From Candidatus Fimenecus excrementigallinarum (GTDB lineage Bacteria > Bacillota > Clostridia > Oscillospirales > Acutalibacteraceae): DNA of 64,000 bases. The notes below the pieces were generated by a model. The model had not been told where the DNA came from, searched no databases, and saw only the letters and a list, made by a program, of their open reading frames with translations. Each line of letters begins with the position of its first letter. Positions within the stretch are counted from its first letter, which is position 1. The stretch is from assembly GCA_018714805.1 (NCBI GenBank), contig DVMW01000043.1, positions 1-64,000 of the forward strand, given 5' to 3'. Below are positions 42,068-49,972 of this stretch, piece after piece. Made by a program: the position numbers and the translations under genes.

Positions 42068-42799
42068 TTGACGCCCGTCGGTGAAAATCCGGTGCTCAAT
42101 ACGGCCGGGACCGATACGCTCACCGTCATGACCTACAATGTGAAAAACTGCGGGACGGGCGAGAAAATTGCGGACGTTGCCGCTGATATCCGCGCGGAGG
42201 ACCCGGACGTGGTCTGTTTGCAGGAGGTGGACCGCAACGTCAAGCGTTCCGGCGGGCGCGACGAGCTGCAGGCGCTTGCGAACGAACTCGGGATGAACTA
42301 TGTGTTTTTCCCCGCCATTCGCCTGCAGGGCGGCACCTACGGCGTCGGTATTCTGAGCGTTTATCCGCTGACGGACTGCGAGATGGTCCCCTTAGAAACC
42401 AGGCGCGAGGATGAGGACCGCGTGCTGGCAAGCGCGGCAATCCGGGTAAACGGGCAGACCATTATGATTTATAATACGCACCTGAGCTTTGAGGACACCG
42501 ACCAGCGGCAGAAGCAATGGGCATTCCTGCAGCAGACGCTGCAGCAGGAAACGAATCCGTTTGTTCTGACCAGAGATTTTAACATCACAGATATTGCGGA
42601 ATTTTCCAATTTGACCGGCGTGACGGCCGTCAACAATGCTCAGACGCGGTACGAGACTTATCTCGGCGACGGCTCGGGCGGCGGTATGCTTTGCATCGAC
42701 AACATTTTTGTTTCGGATAAGCTGACGGTTGCAAATCACCGGCTCGCCAATACCACGGTCTCCGACCATCGGCCGCTTGTCGCCGAAATACAGTTGTAA
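42068..42799 (+). CDS. Endonuclease/exonuclease/phosphatase family hydrolase (243 aa)
   Basis: Metal-dependent phosphodiesterase fold: LTVMTYNVKNC, the metal-binding Glu in VVCLQEVDRN, YNTHLSF, TRDFN (usual GDFN, with Gly replaced by Arg), and a final TTVSDHRPLVAEI. The start is uncertain: the frame is open from 42002, but that lies in the promoter. The TTG at 42068 after GGGAAAG, or GTGs at 42035 or 42092, are the options, with no strong ribosome binding site. No signal peptide is visible. The substrate may be a nucleic acid, an inositol phosphate or a sphingomyelin-like lipid. Confidence 0.75.
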   Translation: MTPVGENPVLNTAGTDTLTVMTYNVKNCGTGEKIADVAADIRAEDPDVVCLQEVDRNVKRSGGRDELQALANELGMNYVFFPAIRLQGGTYGVGILSVYPLTDCEMVPLETRREDEDRVLASAAIRVNGQTIMIYNTHLSFEDTDQRQKQWAFLQQTLQQETNPFVLTRDFNITDIAEFSNLTGVTAVNNAQTRYETYLGDGSGGGMLCIDNIFVSDKLTVANHRLANTTVSDHRPLVAEIQL

Positions 42800-42811
42800 C
42801 GCCATAGGTCT

Positions 42812-42843
42812 GCCGGGAGGGCTTTGCCTTCCCGGCTTTTTTT
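42812..42843 (+). terminator. Terminator of the EEP gene
   Basis: GCCGGGAGGGC (42812-42822) pairs with GCCTTCCCGGC (42826-42836), then seven Ts. Confidence 0.9.
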
Positions 42844-42845
42844 AT

Positions 42846-43220
42846 TTACAGGATATTTTGCAGGCTTGGCTTTTCGGCTTCCCGCAGGCGGGAAAGCAGG
42901 GCCTGCAGCTCCGAAAGATACGCCGCCTTTTCCGCTTCGCCGGCCGCATCCGTTTTTGCGGGCAGAAGGCGGATTTGCAAATCCAGCGATTCCGTGTACC
43001 CGTGCGGACAAAGCATATCGAGAACCGGCCCGTGCCGCTCCCAGTCTGTTAGCAGCTGCGTTTGCGCCTGCTTGTAGGCGTCTGTTTGCCCGACCGCGTT
43101 TGAAAGGGCGCGCGCGTCGCCTTCCAAAGTGTCGCAGATGCTTACAAATCGTGCGTACCCGGCGCCCGCGGCGCATACCGCGAGCACGGCAATGCAGAGT
43201 GCGAGCGCAAACCGTTTCAT
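42846..43220 (-). CDS. DUF4363 family protein (124 aa)
   Basis: A single N-terminal hydrophobic helix (residues about 3-22) is followed by a soluble helical region with LLTDWERHGPVLDMLCPHGYTE, the conserved core of DUF4363. The gene nearly always follows DUF421, as here, overlapping it by four bases (ATGA-type coupling). Function is unknown; the pair may form a small membrane complex in sporulating Clostridia. AAGGAGG precedes the ATG at 43220. Confidence 0.85.
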   Translation of the reverse strand: MKRFALALCIAVLAVCAAGAGYARFVSICDTLEGDARALSNAVGQTDAYKQAQTQLLTDWERHGPVLDMLCPHGYTESLDLQIRLLPAKTDAAGEAEKAAYLSELQALLSRLREAEKPSLQNIL

Positions 43221-43900
43221 TTCTTTTCCTCCTTCTCTTTCTCCACCCAAAAGCAGTTCCCGCCGCGGTCCGCGGTCATCAGCAGCAGGTCCCCGGCGCG
43301 CAGGCCGTTCTTTTTCAGGATGTTTTCCAGCTTTTCTTCCGTCATCGCGCAGACCTGAAAATTCGTTTTTACAACCTCGCCGTCGCTGACGACTACGCAG
43401 GGAATCCCGCTGTCCTGCACGGTCAGGCACAGCGCGTCGTTCTGCGGCGTGCGCGCGCCGGGCTTTAACAGGACGCTCAACGTCCCGTCGGTTTCCACAA
43501 TGGCGTATTGGACCTCGGAAAGGTCATAGACGTCTTTTTTGCGCAGCTCCTCCAGCAAATCGTCCACGGTAAAGCGCAGCCGCTTCAGCTGCCTTTGGTC
43601 AAGCTTGCCGTTGCGGATAACGAACAGGGGGTTGCCCTGCAAAAGCGTTCGAAAACGCAGGCTTTTCATGGAAAGCACGGACATGCTGATTTCGAGACCC
43701 ACCAAAAGCGCAACCGGCACGAGCGTGTGCAAAAGCGGGGCCTGCATATCCTGAATGGAAACGGACAGCAGCTCGGACAGCAAAAAGGTCAGGACAAGGT
43801 CGACCGGCTGCAATTCGCCGATTTGCCGTTTGCCGAGAAGCCGGAAGGTTGCCAGCACCAGAAAATACAGCAAAACCGTCCGGACAATGGAAATGAGCAT
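43217..43900 (-). CDS. DUF421/YetF-like membrane protein (227 aa)
   Basis: Three transmembrane helices in the first 80 residues (FRLLGKRQIGELQPVDLVLTF is the family signature) are followed by a soluble domain with GNPLFVIRNGKLD, LRFTVDDLLEELRKKDVYDLSEVQYAIVE-type sequence and VVVSDGEVV. A C-terminal extension of about 60 residues follows the core. YetF homologues are implicated in spore membranes in Bacillus. GGAAGGTGG lies before the ATG. It is divergent from gerAA. Confidence 0.88.
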   Translation of the reverse strand: MLISIVRTVLLYFLVLATFRLLGKRQIGELQPVDLVLTFLLSELLSVSIQDMQAPLLHTLVPVALLVGLEISMSVLSMKSLRFRTLLQGNPLFVIRNGKLDQRQLKRLRFTVDDLLEELRKKDVYDLSEVQYAIVETDGTLSVLLKPGARTPQNDALCLTVQDSGIPCVVVSDGEVVKTNFQVCAMTEEKLENILKKNGLRAGDLLLMTADRGGNCFWVEKEKEEKK

Positions 43901-43921
43901 GGTACCACCTTCCGTATGAGA

Positions 43922-43966
43922 GCCGGGCGCAAAATGGTTCGGGATTTTTCCGCATCCGCGCCCGGC
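43922..43966. repeat. 9-bp inverted repeat between the divergent DUF421 and gerAA genes
   Basis: GCCGGGCGC (43922-43930) and GCGCCCGGC (43958-43966) are perfect arms around 27 bp. A weak sigma-G-like pair, GCATCC (43952-43957) and CATATTG (43975-43981), overlaps it, pointing to gerAA. Confidence 0.4.
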
Positions 43967-44016
43967 AGCATACGCATATTGTGTGCGCGCACGGCCAAAA
44001 TAGAACCGGTGATTCT

Positions 44017-45522
44017 ATGTGGAACTGGCTGAAGCTGGCAGAAAAGCGTGTGACAAAGCCGCTTAACGAAAACCGCGCGCCTGTTGCGGTGTTTCCGGAG
44101 CTGGAGCGCAATATTCAGTACATCAAAGCGCAGCTCGGCGGCAGCTTTGATATTTTGTACAAGCACACGCGTATCGGAAACAACCGCGCGTGCCTTATCA
44201 TGGACGACGGGATGTGCGACAATCTTTTGGTGACCCAGCAGGTTGTCGCACCGATAATGCAGCTTCAAAAAGCCCCCGACGCGCCCGCGGCGCAGATGGC
44301 GTATATCCGCGACCAAATCAGCGCCGGCATCGACCAGAAAGAGGACCATACGCTCGACGAGGTGCTGGCCGACATCGTATCCGGCGTTGTGGTGCTGCTT
44401 ATCGACGGCGCGCCGTTCTGCGAGGGCTTCGGTGTGCAGGGGTTCCCGAAACGGAGCATCGACAACGCGCAGACCGAGGTGCAGGAACGCGGCGCGCAGG
44501 AGGCGTTCGTAGAAAGCTTTAAGGACAACGTGGCGCTTCTGCGGCGGCGCGTGCGTTCGCCCGTCGCGCGGTTTGAGCTGCAGGAGATGGGGGCGACCAG
44601 CCGCACGCGCGTCTGCGTCTGCTATTTTGCGGACCGCGCCGATAAGCAGATGATTGCGCAAATCAAGTCCCGCCTGCAAAAGGCGGAGCTGGACATGGTG
44701 CTGGGCGCGGGATATTTGCGGCCGTTCCTGGAGTCGGATGTGCGCACCATTTTTACAAGCGTCGGTACAACGGAGCGTCCGGACATCGCCTGTGCGGAAA
44801 TGGCGGAGGGGCGCGCCGTCATTTTGGTGGACGGCACGCCGTTCGCGCTTATCGTGCCGTATCTGTTCGCCGAGAATTTCCAGTCGATGGACGACTACAA
44901 CCACCGGCCGTATTATGCGCTGTTTATCCGCATATTAAAATTTTTTTCGTTTCTCATCAGCGTTTTCCTGCCGGGCCTGTATGTTGCCGTATGTACGTTC
45001 CATCAGGAGCTGCTGCCCGCCTCCATGCTGTACGACGTTGCCGTGCAGGAAAGCGTCACGCCGTTTCCCGTGATGGCGGAAGCGATTTTCATCCATTTTC
45101 TCTATGAGATTGTGCGGGAAGCCGGGCTGCGTATGCCGAAATCGGTGGGGCACGCGGTCAGCATCGTCGGCGCGCTGGTGATTGGGGACACGGCGGTATC
45201 CGCCGGCCTTATCGCCGCGCCGATGCTCATTGTCGTCGCGATGACGGCCATAAGCTCCTTCGTGGTTTCCAAAATCTATTATCCCGTCTCCGTTATGCGC
45301 TTCGTTTTCATGCTGATTGGCGGCCTGGCCGGTTTTTACGGCATCGTTTTGGGGTTCGGCGTCGTGCTGTTTAACCTCTGCGCCGTTACGGCGTACGGCA
45401 CGCCGTTCTTGGCGCCGTTTTCGCCTTTGCTTGTCGGCGCGCTCGCGCGGGATTCCTTCTGGCGGCGCAGTTGGAAAAGGCTCGGCAAGCGCGAGCTGGA
45501 AGTGCACGCACTGGAGAAATAA
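44017..45522 (+). CDS. gerAA: Spore germination protein GerAA-type receptor subunit A (501 aa)
   Basis: Nutrient germinant receptor A subunit. The long N-terminal soluble domain (about 1-300) is followed by five or so membrane helices. Typical segments are RSPVARFELQEMGATSRTRV, AEGRAVILVDGTPFALIVP, SMDDYNHRPYYA and the PVMAEAIFIHFLYEIVREAG motif. It forms an inner spore-membrane complex with GerAB and GerAC, encoded directly downstream. The germinant cannot be read. Ribosome binding site is modest (CGGTGA). Confidence 0.95.
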   Translation: MWNWLKLAEKRVTKPLNENRAPVAVFPELERNIQYIKAQLGGSFDILYKHTRIGNNRACLIMDDGMCDNLLVTQQVVAPIMQLQKAPDAPAAQMAYIRDQISAGIDQKEDHTLDEVLADIVSGVVVLLIDGAPFCEGFGVQGFPKRSIDNAQTEVQERGAQEAFVESFKDNVALLRRRVRSPVARFELQEMGATSRTRVCVCYFADRADKQMIAQIKSRLQKAELDMVLGAGYLRPFLESDVRTIFTSVGTTERPDIACAEMAEGRAVILVDGTPFALIVPYLFAENFQSMDDYNHRPYYALFIRILKFFSFLISVFLPGLYVAVCTFHQELLPASMLYDVAVQESVTPFPVMAEAIFIHFLYEIVREAGLRMPKSVGHAVSIVGALVIGDTAVSAGLIAAPMLIVVAMTAISSFVVSKIYYPVSVMRFVFMLIGGLAGFYGIVLGFGVVLFNLCAVTAYGTPFLAPFSPLLVGALARDSFWRRSWKRLGKRELEVHALEK

Positions 45523-45539
45523 AGAACGGAGGGCGCGCG

Positions 45540-46634
45540 ATGAAAGGCAGCGTGAAAATCAGCGTCTGGCAGCTTTGCTGCCTGCTTTTGCTGTCCCGGT
45601 TGCTTACGACTTTAACCTTTTCGCCGGTGGGCGCCGAAAAAATCCCGACCGCCGACTATCTTCCCGCCGTTTTTGCTGCGGCGGGCCTGATGCTTTTCGG
45701 ATTTTTGCCGGTTATCCTGCAAAGGAAATACTTTCCCGGCATGGATATGCCGGACGTCGCGTATACGCTGTCGCACGCGCTTTCGAAATGCTGTACCGTC
45801 AGCTACACGCTGGTATTCTTTTTTTTAACGCTGGTCTCTGTGGCGCGGCTGGAGCTTTTTGTCGGGTCCGTTGTATTCCCGAACAACGACAGCGCGTTTT
45901 TTGTGCTGCTGTTTGCCGTTGCCGCCGTCTATGCGGCGGGCTTGGGACTGGAAGCGCTCGGGCGCGCCGGCACGGTCTGTCTGGTGCTGTTTCTCGGCGC
46001 GTTTTTCTGCATCGTGCTTGCCATGACGGACAAAATCGAAATTGCGAATCTGTCCCCGATGCTTGCAAAAGGCGTATCGCCCGTCTGGACGGCCGGGCTG
46101 GACGCCGCGACGCGGACGGTGGAGCCGGCGCTCGCCGCCGTGCTTCTCCCGCGGGTCAGCGGCAAGCCGGGCAAGGCGCTTGCGGCCGGCTGTCTTTGCT
46201 TTATCTGCTTTACGGAGGGCATTTTGTTTTATGTATTTGCGGGGCTCGGGGATTTTGCGCTGGCGCAGATGTTCCCCGTTCATGCCGTGGCGGTCCTTGC
46301 GGAGTTCAGCGTTTTTCAGCGCTTCGACGTGCTGCTGACCGGGGTCTGGATTTTAACGGCGTTTGTCAAGGTCAGCCTGCTTTTGTATTTGCAGTCGGAG
46401 CTTTTGAAAAAGTCCTTTTCCGAAAAGCCCGGCCGGCTGTATATCCTGCTTGCCGCCGCAGCCGTTTTGGTGATTCAGCTCGGGTTTGCCGGAAAAGTGA
46501 CCGACTATTATTTTACGCTCGGCCTTTTCTGGCGCACGCTGCTGTATGCGGTGTTTGTTGTCCTGATACCGCTGGTGTTTTTGCTGACGGCAATTGTGAA
46601 AAAAAGGAGGCGGGAAAATGCGCAGCTTCGGTAA
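45540..46634 (+). CDS. gerAB: Spore germination protein GerAB-type receptor subunit B (364 aa)
   Basis: Ten-helix APC-superfamily-like protein, the putative germinant-binding subunit. It begins KISVWQLCCLLLLSRLLTTL, as usual for the family. LEALGRAGTVCLVLFLG and ATRTVEPALAAVLLP lie mid-protein. The ATG at 45540 follows CGGAGGG. Its 3' end overlaps gerAC by 17 bases. Length is normal for the family. Confidence 0.93.
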   Translation: MKGSVKISVWQLCCLLLLSRLLTTLTFSPVGAEKIPTADYLPAVFAAAGLMLFGFLPVILQRKYFPGMDMPDVAYTLSHALSKCCTVSYTLVFFFLTLVSVARLELFVGSVVFPNNDSAFFVLLFAVAAVYAAGLGLEALGRAGTVCLVLFLGAFFCIVLAMTDKIEIANLSPMLAKGVSPVWTAGLDAATRTVEPALAAVLLPRVSGKPGKALAAGCLCFICFTEGILFYVFAGLGDFALAQMFPVHAVAVLAEFSVFQRFDVLLTGVWILTAFVKVSLLLYLQSELLKKSFSEKPGRLYILLAAAAVLVIQLGFAGKVTDYYFTLGLFWRTLLYAVFVVLIPLVFLLTAIVKKRRRENAQLR

Positions 46635-47766
46635 ACGCGCGCTGCTTTGCCTTTTGTGCCTGCTTCTTTTGGGCGGCTGCAGCGCGCCGGGGCTTGAATT
46701 AAAAAACCGCCTTATTGTGCAGGCGATAGGCGTGGACCGTATAAAAGACGGCGTTCGCGTCACGCTGCAGGTCCTCAACACGGAAATGGCGGGAAATCCG
46801 AACAACGGCAGCGACCTCGGCGATGCGACGCGCACGCTAACTTCCGAGGGCCCGACGGTTTCGGAGGCCATTGCCGCGCTGTCCGTTCAATCCGGCAAGC
46901 AGCCGCTGCTGTCCCAAAACAAGCTGCTTGTATTCGGGCGCGAAACGGCCGAACAGGGGCTTTTTCCCTTGCTCGATTATTTTGTGCGCGACCCGTCCTC
47001 GCGTTTAACGGTGCCGGTGGTCCTGTCGGATACGACGGCGGAAGCGCTCGTCGGCGTCAGTCTCGGGGAAAATGTGCTGTCCTCCGACGCCATCACAGAG
47101 CTGCTCGGCGGCGAGCCCTATGCGCCCGCAGTCGTTTCTCAGGCGCTTTATGCTTGGATGAACCGGGCGCAGTCCGATGTGACAGATGCTTTTTTACCCG
47201 TGCTTGGCGTCCGCGAGCAGGGGGGAGAGCAAAGCCTTTTATATCAGGGCGTCGAGGTGTTTTCCGGCGACCGTCTTGCCTATGCGCTAAGCTTTGAAGA
47301 GACCGCCGCGCTTTCCTTGCTGACAGGGCGCATGGACGGCGGATATTGGACGGTTCCGGGACCCGGAACGGCGGATGAGACGACCATGCATATCCGAAAG
47401 GCCAGTTCACGCGTGCAAAGCCGGATAGAAAACGGCGCGGCTGTTTTTGAAATTCATATAAAGCTGACGGCCGACGTCGCCGAGACGAAGGCGCAGTCGC
47501 CGTTCCCGCTTGACAAGGCCTATTTGCAGGAGGTGCAATCGCGCCTGCAGCAAAGCATAGCAAACAAGGTGCAGGCCGCCGTCCGAAGCTGCTTTCTCGA
47601 AAAGAGCTCCGACCCGTTCGGCCTCGGCCACAGATTGCGCCAGCGGCACCCCAGGCAGTTTTCGGCGCAGTTCCCGTCCTGGCGGGACGCCCTTGCGCGC
47701 GCACAGGTTGCGGTCAGCGTGTCGGTAAAGCTCGAACGGATTGGCAACGGGGTGGAAAATCTGTAA
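46618..47766 (+). CDS. gerAC: Spore germination lipoprotein GerAC-type subunit C (382 aa)
   Basis: Lipoprotein signal with lipobox LLGGC (lipidated C21), then the family start LELKNRLIVQAIGVDRIKDG and GPTVSEAIAALSVQSGKQPLLSQNKLLV-type sequence. The C-terminal domain is beta-rich. It anchors to the outer face of the inner spore membrane with GerAA and GerAB. AAAGGAGG precedes the ATG. No obvious terminator follows before the MGMT-like promoter. Confidence 0.93.
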   Translation: MRSFGKRALLCLLCLLLLGGCSAPGLELKNRLIVQAIGVDRIKDGVRVTLQVLNTEMAGNPNNGSDLGDATRTLTSEGPTVSEAIAALSVQSGKQPLLSQNKLLVFGRETAEQGLFPLLDYFVRDPSSRLTVPVVLSDTTAEALVGVSLGENVLSSDAITELLGGEPYAPAVVSQALYAWMNRAQSDVTDAFLPVLGVREQGGEQSLLYQGVEVFSGDRLAYALSFEETAALSLLTGRMDGGYWTVPGPGTADETTMHIRKASSRVQSRIENGAAVFEIHIKLTADVAETKAQSPFPLDKAYLQEVQSRLQQSIANKVQAAVRSCFLEKSSDPFGLGHRLRQRHPRQFSAQFPSWRDALARAQVAVSVSVKLERIGNGVENL

Positions 47767-47773
47767 AGAAAGG

Positions 47774-47802
47774 TTGCGGTTTTTTGCACTTTCCGCTATG
47801 AT
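47774..47802 (+). promoter_or_regulatory. Promoter of the MGMT-like gene
   Basis: -35 TTGCGG (47774-47779), 17-bp spacer, -10 TATGAT (47797-47802). Confidence 0.6.
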
Positions 47803-47817
47803 ATAAGCGGTGAGGAT

Positions 47818-48141
47818 ATGGAAAACACGTTCCAAAAAATCTATGCGGTCGTCAAAACGATTCCGCAGGGGTACGTTGCAACCTACGGCGATATCGCGTT
47901 TGCGGTCGGCAATCCGCGGCTGGCGCGCGTTGTCGGCTACGCGCTGCACGCAAACCCGGACCCGGCGACCATCAAATGCCACCGCGTGGTCAACCGGCAG
48001 GGCAGGGTGTCCGACGCGTTTGTTTTCGGCGGGAAGAACCGCCAGATTGCGCTTTTGCGTGCGGAGGGCGTCGCCGTCAGCGACGACGGCTATGTGGACT
48101 TGTCCCGCTACCGCTGGCCGTGCCTGCCGGCAGACAAATAA
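47818..48141 (+). CDS. MGMT/alkyltransferase-like DNA-binding protein (107 aa)
   Basis: Only the DNA-binding C-terminal domain of methylated-DNA-cysteine methyltransferases is present: QGYVATYGDIAFAVGNPRLARVVGYAL, then KCHRVVNRQG. The acceptor Cys of PCHRV is kept, unlike many ATL proteins where it is Trp or Ala, but the Pro before it is Lys. It could repair O6-alkylguanine or flag lesions for excision repair. The ATG is behind TGAGGAT. A terminator follows. Confidence 0.88.
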   Translation: MENTFQKIYAVVKTIPQGYVATYGDIAFAVGNPRLARVVGYALHANPDPATIKCHRVVNRQGRVSDAFVFGGKNRQIALLRAEGVAVSDDGYVDLSRYRWPCLPADK

Positions 48142-48146
48142 CAAAA

Positions 48147-48180
48147 AAGCACGGGGTGCGTAAAACGCATCCCGTGCTTA
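48147..48180. terminator. Bidirectional terminator
   Basis: AAGCACGGGGTGCG (48147-48160) pairs with CGCATCCCGTGCTT (48166-48179), one wobble. It serves the MGMT-like gene and the convergent GH36 gene. Confidence 0.85.
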
Positions 48181-48194
48181 TCCGTTTTGCCGCT

Positions 48195-49838
48195 TTATAC
48201 GATTTTGCCGCTTTGCATATCAAAGCTGAAATGCTTTTCCGTGCCGTTTTCGGTATAGTCGATATCCAGAATGCGCCGCGCCGATGCACGGAATTCCGCT
48301 TTTCGGATAACAATCTCATCCTTGGAAAACGTCCGCAGCAAAAGCTGCATTTGCCGTTCGTTATAGTCGCCGACGTTGTCGGAGGTGAACAGCACGGAGC
48401 CGAACAGCTTGTTGACCGTCGCGATAATCTCGCGCTGTTCAAAGCTGCAATGCATATTGTTTTCCCGCAGCAGGAACACGTCCGGGTCGTTGCGGAACGC
48501 GCGGCCGTCAAGCTGCCGGCGGAAAATCGAATTGCCGAGCGTGTTGATGGTCGAAACGTTTTCGCGATGGCTGAAGGTTTGGTGGTTCCAGCTTAAGCCC
48601 ATGTCCGCGCCGATGCGGCAGTATTCGACCTTCCCGAAGGCCGGGAACAGCGGCACGCCGCAGCCGAGAATCTGCTTTTCGCCGACGCATTCCCGCAAAA
48701 AGTCCATGGCCTCGCACATCAGCTGCCCGCGCGTTTTGCCGTGGTTCGGAATGATGGCCGCGGCATACAGGAAATCCAGCTTGACAAGGTCGTAGCCCCA
48801 CTCGTTTAAAATGACGTCAAAGAAGTGGCGGATGTATTCGCGCGCTTGAGGGTTTTCAATGTCCAGCGCATAAAAGCCGCCCCAGTTGAGCCCGCAGCGG
48901 ACCGGCTTGCCGTTCGGATAGCGGATAATCCAGTCCGGGTGCGCCTTTGCGACCTCGGAAACATACTGCGCGCCGAAGGGGGCGAGCCAAAGCCCAGCCT
49001 TCATGCCCTTGGCGTGGATTTGGTCGGCGACGAGCTTCATGCCGCCGGGGAATTTTTTCTGGTCAATCGTGAGCCAGTCGCCGACGTTGGACTGGTACCC
49101 GTCGTCAACCTGGAAAATATCGATATCGGCCTGCACCTTGGACAGCGCCTCCAAGTCGGCGGAGACGATTTTTTCGTTGATGTTCGGGTAGTAGTTGTAC
49201 CAGGTCGTGTACCCGTTCTGGACGGGAGCCGTGGCCTTCGGAATGCCGAGGAGCTTGAACCAGCGGTCAAAGACCTCGTCCTCGGCGCCCTGCAGATGGA
49301 CAATGTCCAGAACGTCGTATTCGCCGTCGATGGCAATGCCTTCCAAATCCTTTTCCACCGTCACGGTGTTTTCCGGGCAGTTGAAGCGGAAAATCGTGTA
49401 CCCCGTGCGCTCGTTTAAAGAGGCGAACAGGTCGTACTGCGCGCCGCGGCGCACATAGGCGTAGGAAAAGCCGTGGAAATACCCGGGCTTTGTGCCGTAC
49501 TTTGTAAAGGTGTAGTCCCCGGAGGAACGGACGGAGGACGCCATGATAAACGGCTTGTATAACAGCTGCAAATACGGCGGCTTTTCATCCGGGAACATCT
49601 CGCGGCAATCCGTCCATGACTGAAAGCCGTTTAAAAACAGCCGGTCGTCGGGGCCGAACGTGTAGGGGATGGTGATGGAAAGCTTGTGGATACGCACGGG
49701 CACGGGCGTCTGGATGCGCAGCGCAACGTGGTCGCAAAACGCCTTGCAATGCATCCGGAAATGCTCGGTTTCAAACAGGTTGGTCACATAGGTGGTTTTG
49801 GCAACCTGGTACTCGACGGAAAGCTTGAATTTTTCCAT
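48195..49838 (-). CDS. GH36-type alpha-galactosidase (547 aa)
   Basis: Removes terminal alpha-galactose. The barrel shows GYTTWYNYYPNINEKI, DIDIFQVDDGYQ, GLWLAPFGAQ and the catalytic nucleophile D355 in YDLVKLDFLYAAA. CRIGADMGLSWN carries the likely acid/base Asp. It is shorter than classical GH36 (about 720 aa), as in the group of smaller clostridial members. The ATG at 49838 is five bases behind GGAGG; an upstream ATG at 49850 overlaps that site and is rejected. There is no signal peptide. An extended -10 (TGGTATACT) lies near 49868-49876. Confidence 0.88.
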   Translation of the reverse strand: MEKFKLSVEYQVAKTTYVTNLFETEHFRMHCKAFCDHVALRIQTPVPVRIHKLSITIPYTFGPDDRLFLNGFQSWTDCREMFPDEKPPYLQLLYKPFIMASSVRSSGDYTFTKYGTKPGYFHGFSYAYVRRGAQYDLFASLNERTGYTIFRFNCPENTVTVEKDLEGIAIDGEYDVLDIVHLQGAEDEVFDRWFKLLGIPKATAPVQNGYTTWYNYYPNINEKIVSADLEALSKVQADIDIFQVDDGYQSNVGDWLTIDQKKFPGGMKLVADQIHAKGMKAGLWLAPFGAQYVSEVAKAHPDWIIRYPNGKPVRCGLNWGGFYALDIENPQAREYIRHFFDVILNEWGYDLVKLDFLYAAAIIPNHGKTRGQLMCEAMDFLRECVGEKQILGCGVPLFPAFGKVEYCRIGADMGLSWNHQTFSHRENVSTINTLGNSIFRRQLDGRAFRNDPDVFLLRENNMHCSFEQREIIATVNKLFGSVLFTSDNVGDYNERQMQLLLRTFSKDEIVIRKAEFRASARRILDIDYTENGTEKHFSFDMQSGKIV

Positions 49839-49919
49839 AATGGCCTCCAAATGGGATTAGTAGAGACAGTATACCATAAATTCTGTCGGATTGCACCCAA
49901 ATTTATTTTTTCTTTTTTG

Positions 49920-49948
49920 TTGATTTTGCCGCCCGCGTGCTGTAAAAT
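49920..49948 (+). promoter_or_regulatory. Promoter of the phosphoglucomutase operon
   Basis: -35 TTGATT (49920-49925), 17-bp spacer, -10 TAAAAT (49943-49948). Confidence 0.65.
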
Positions 49949-49972
49949 AAGAAAAAACTGCGGAGGTGGCCT

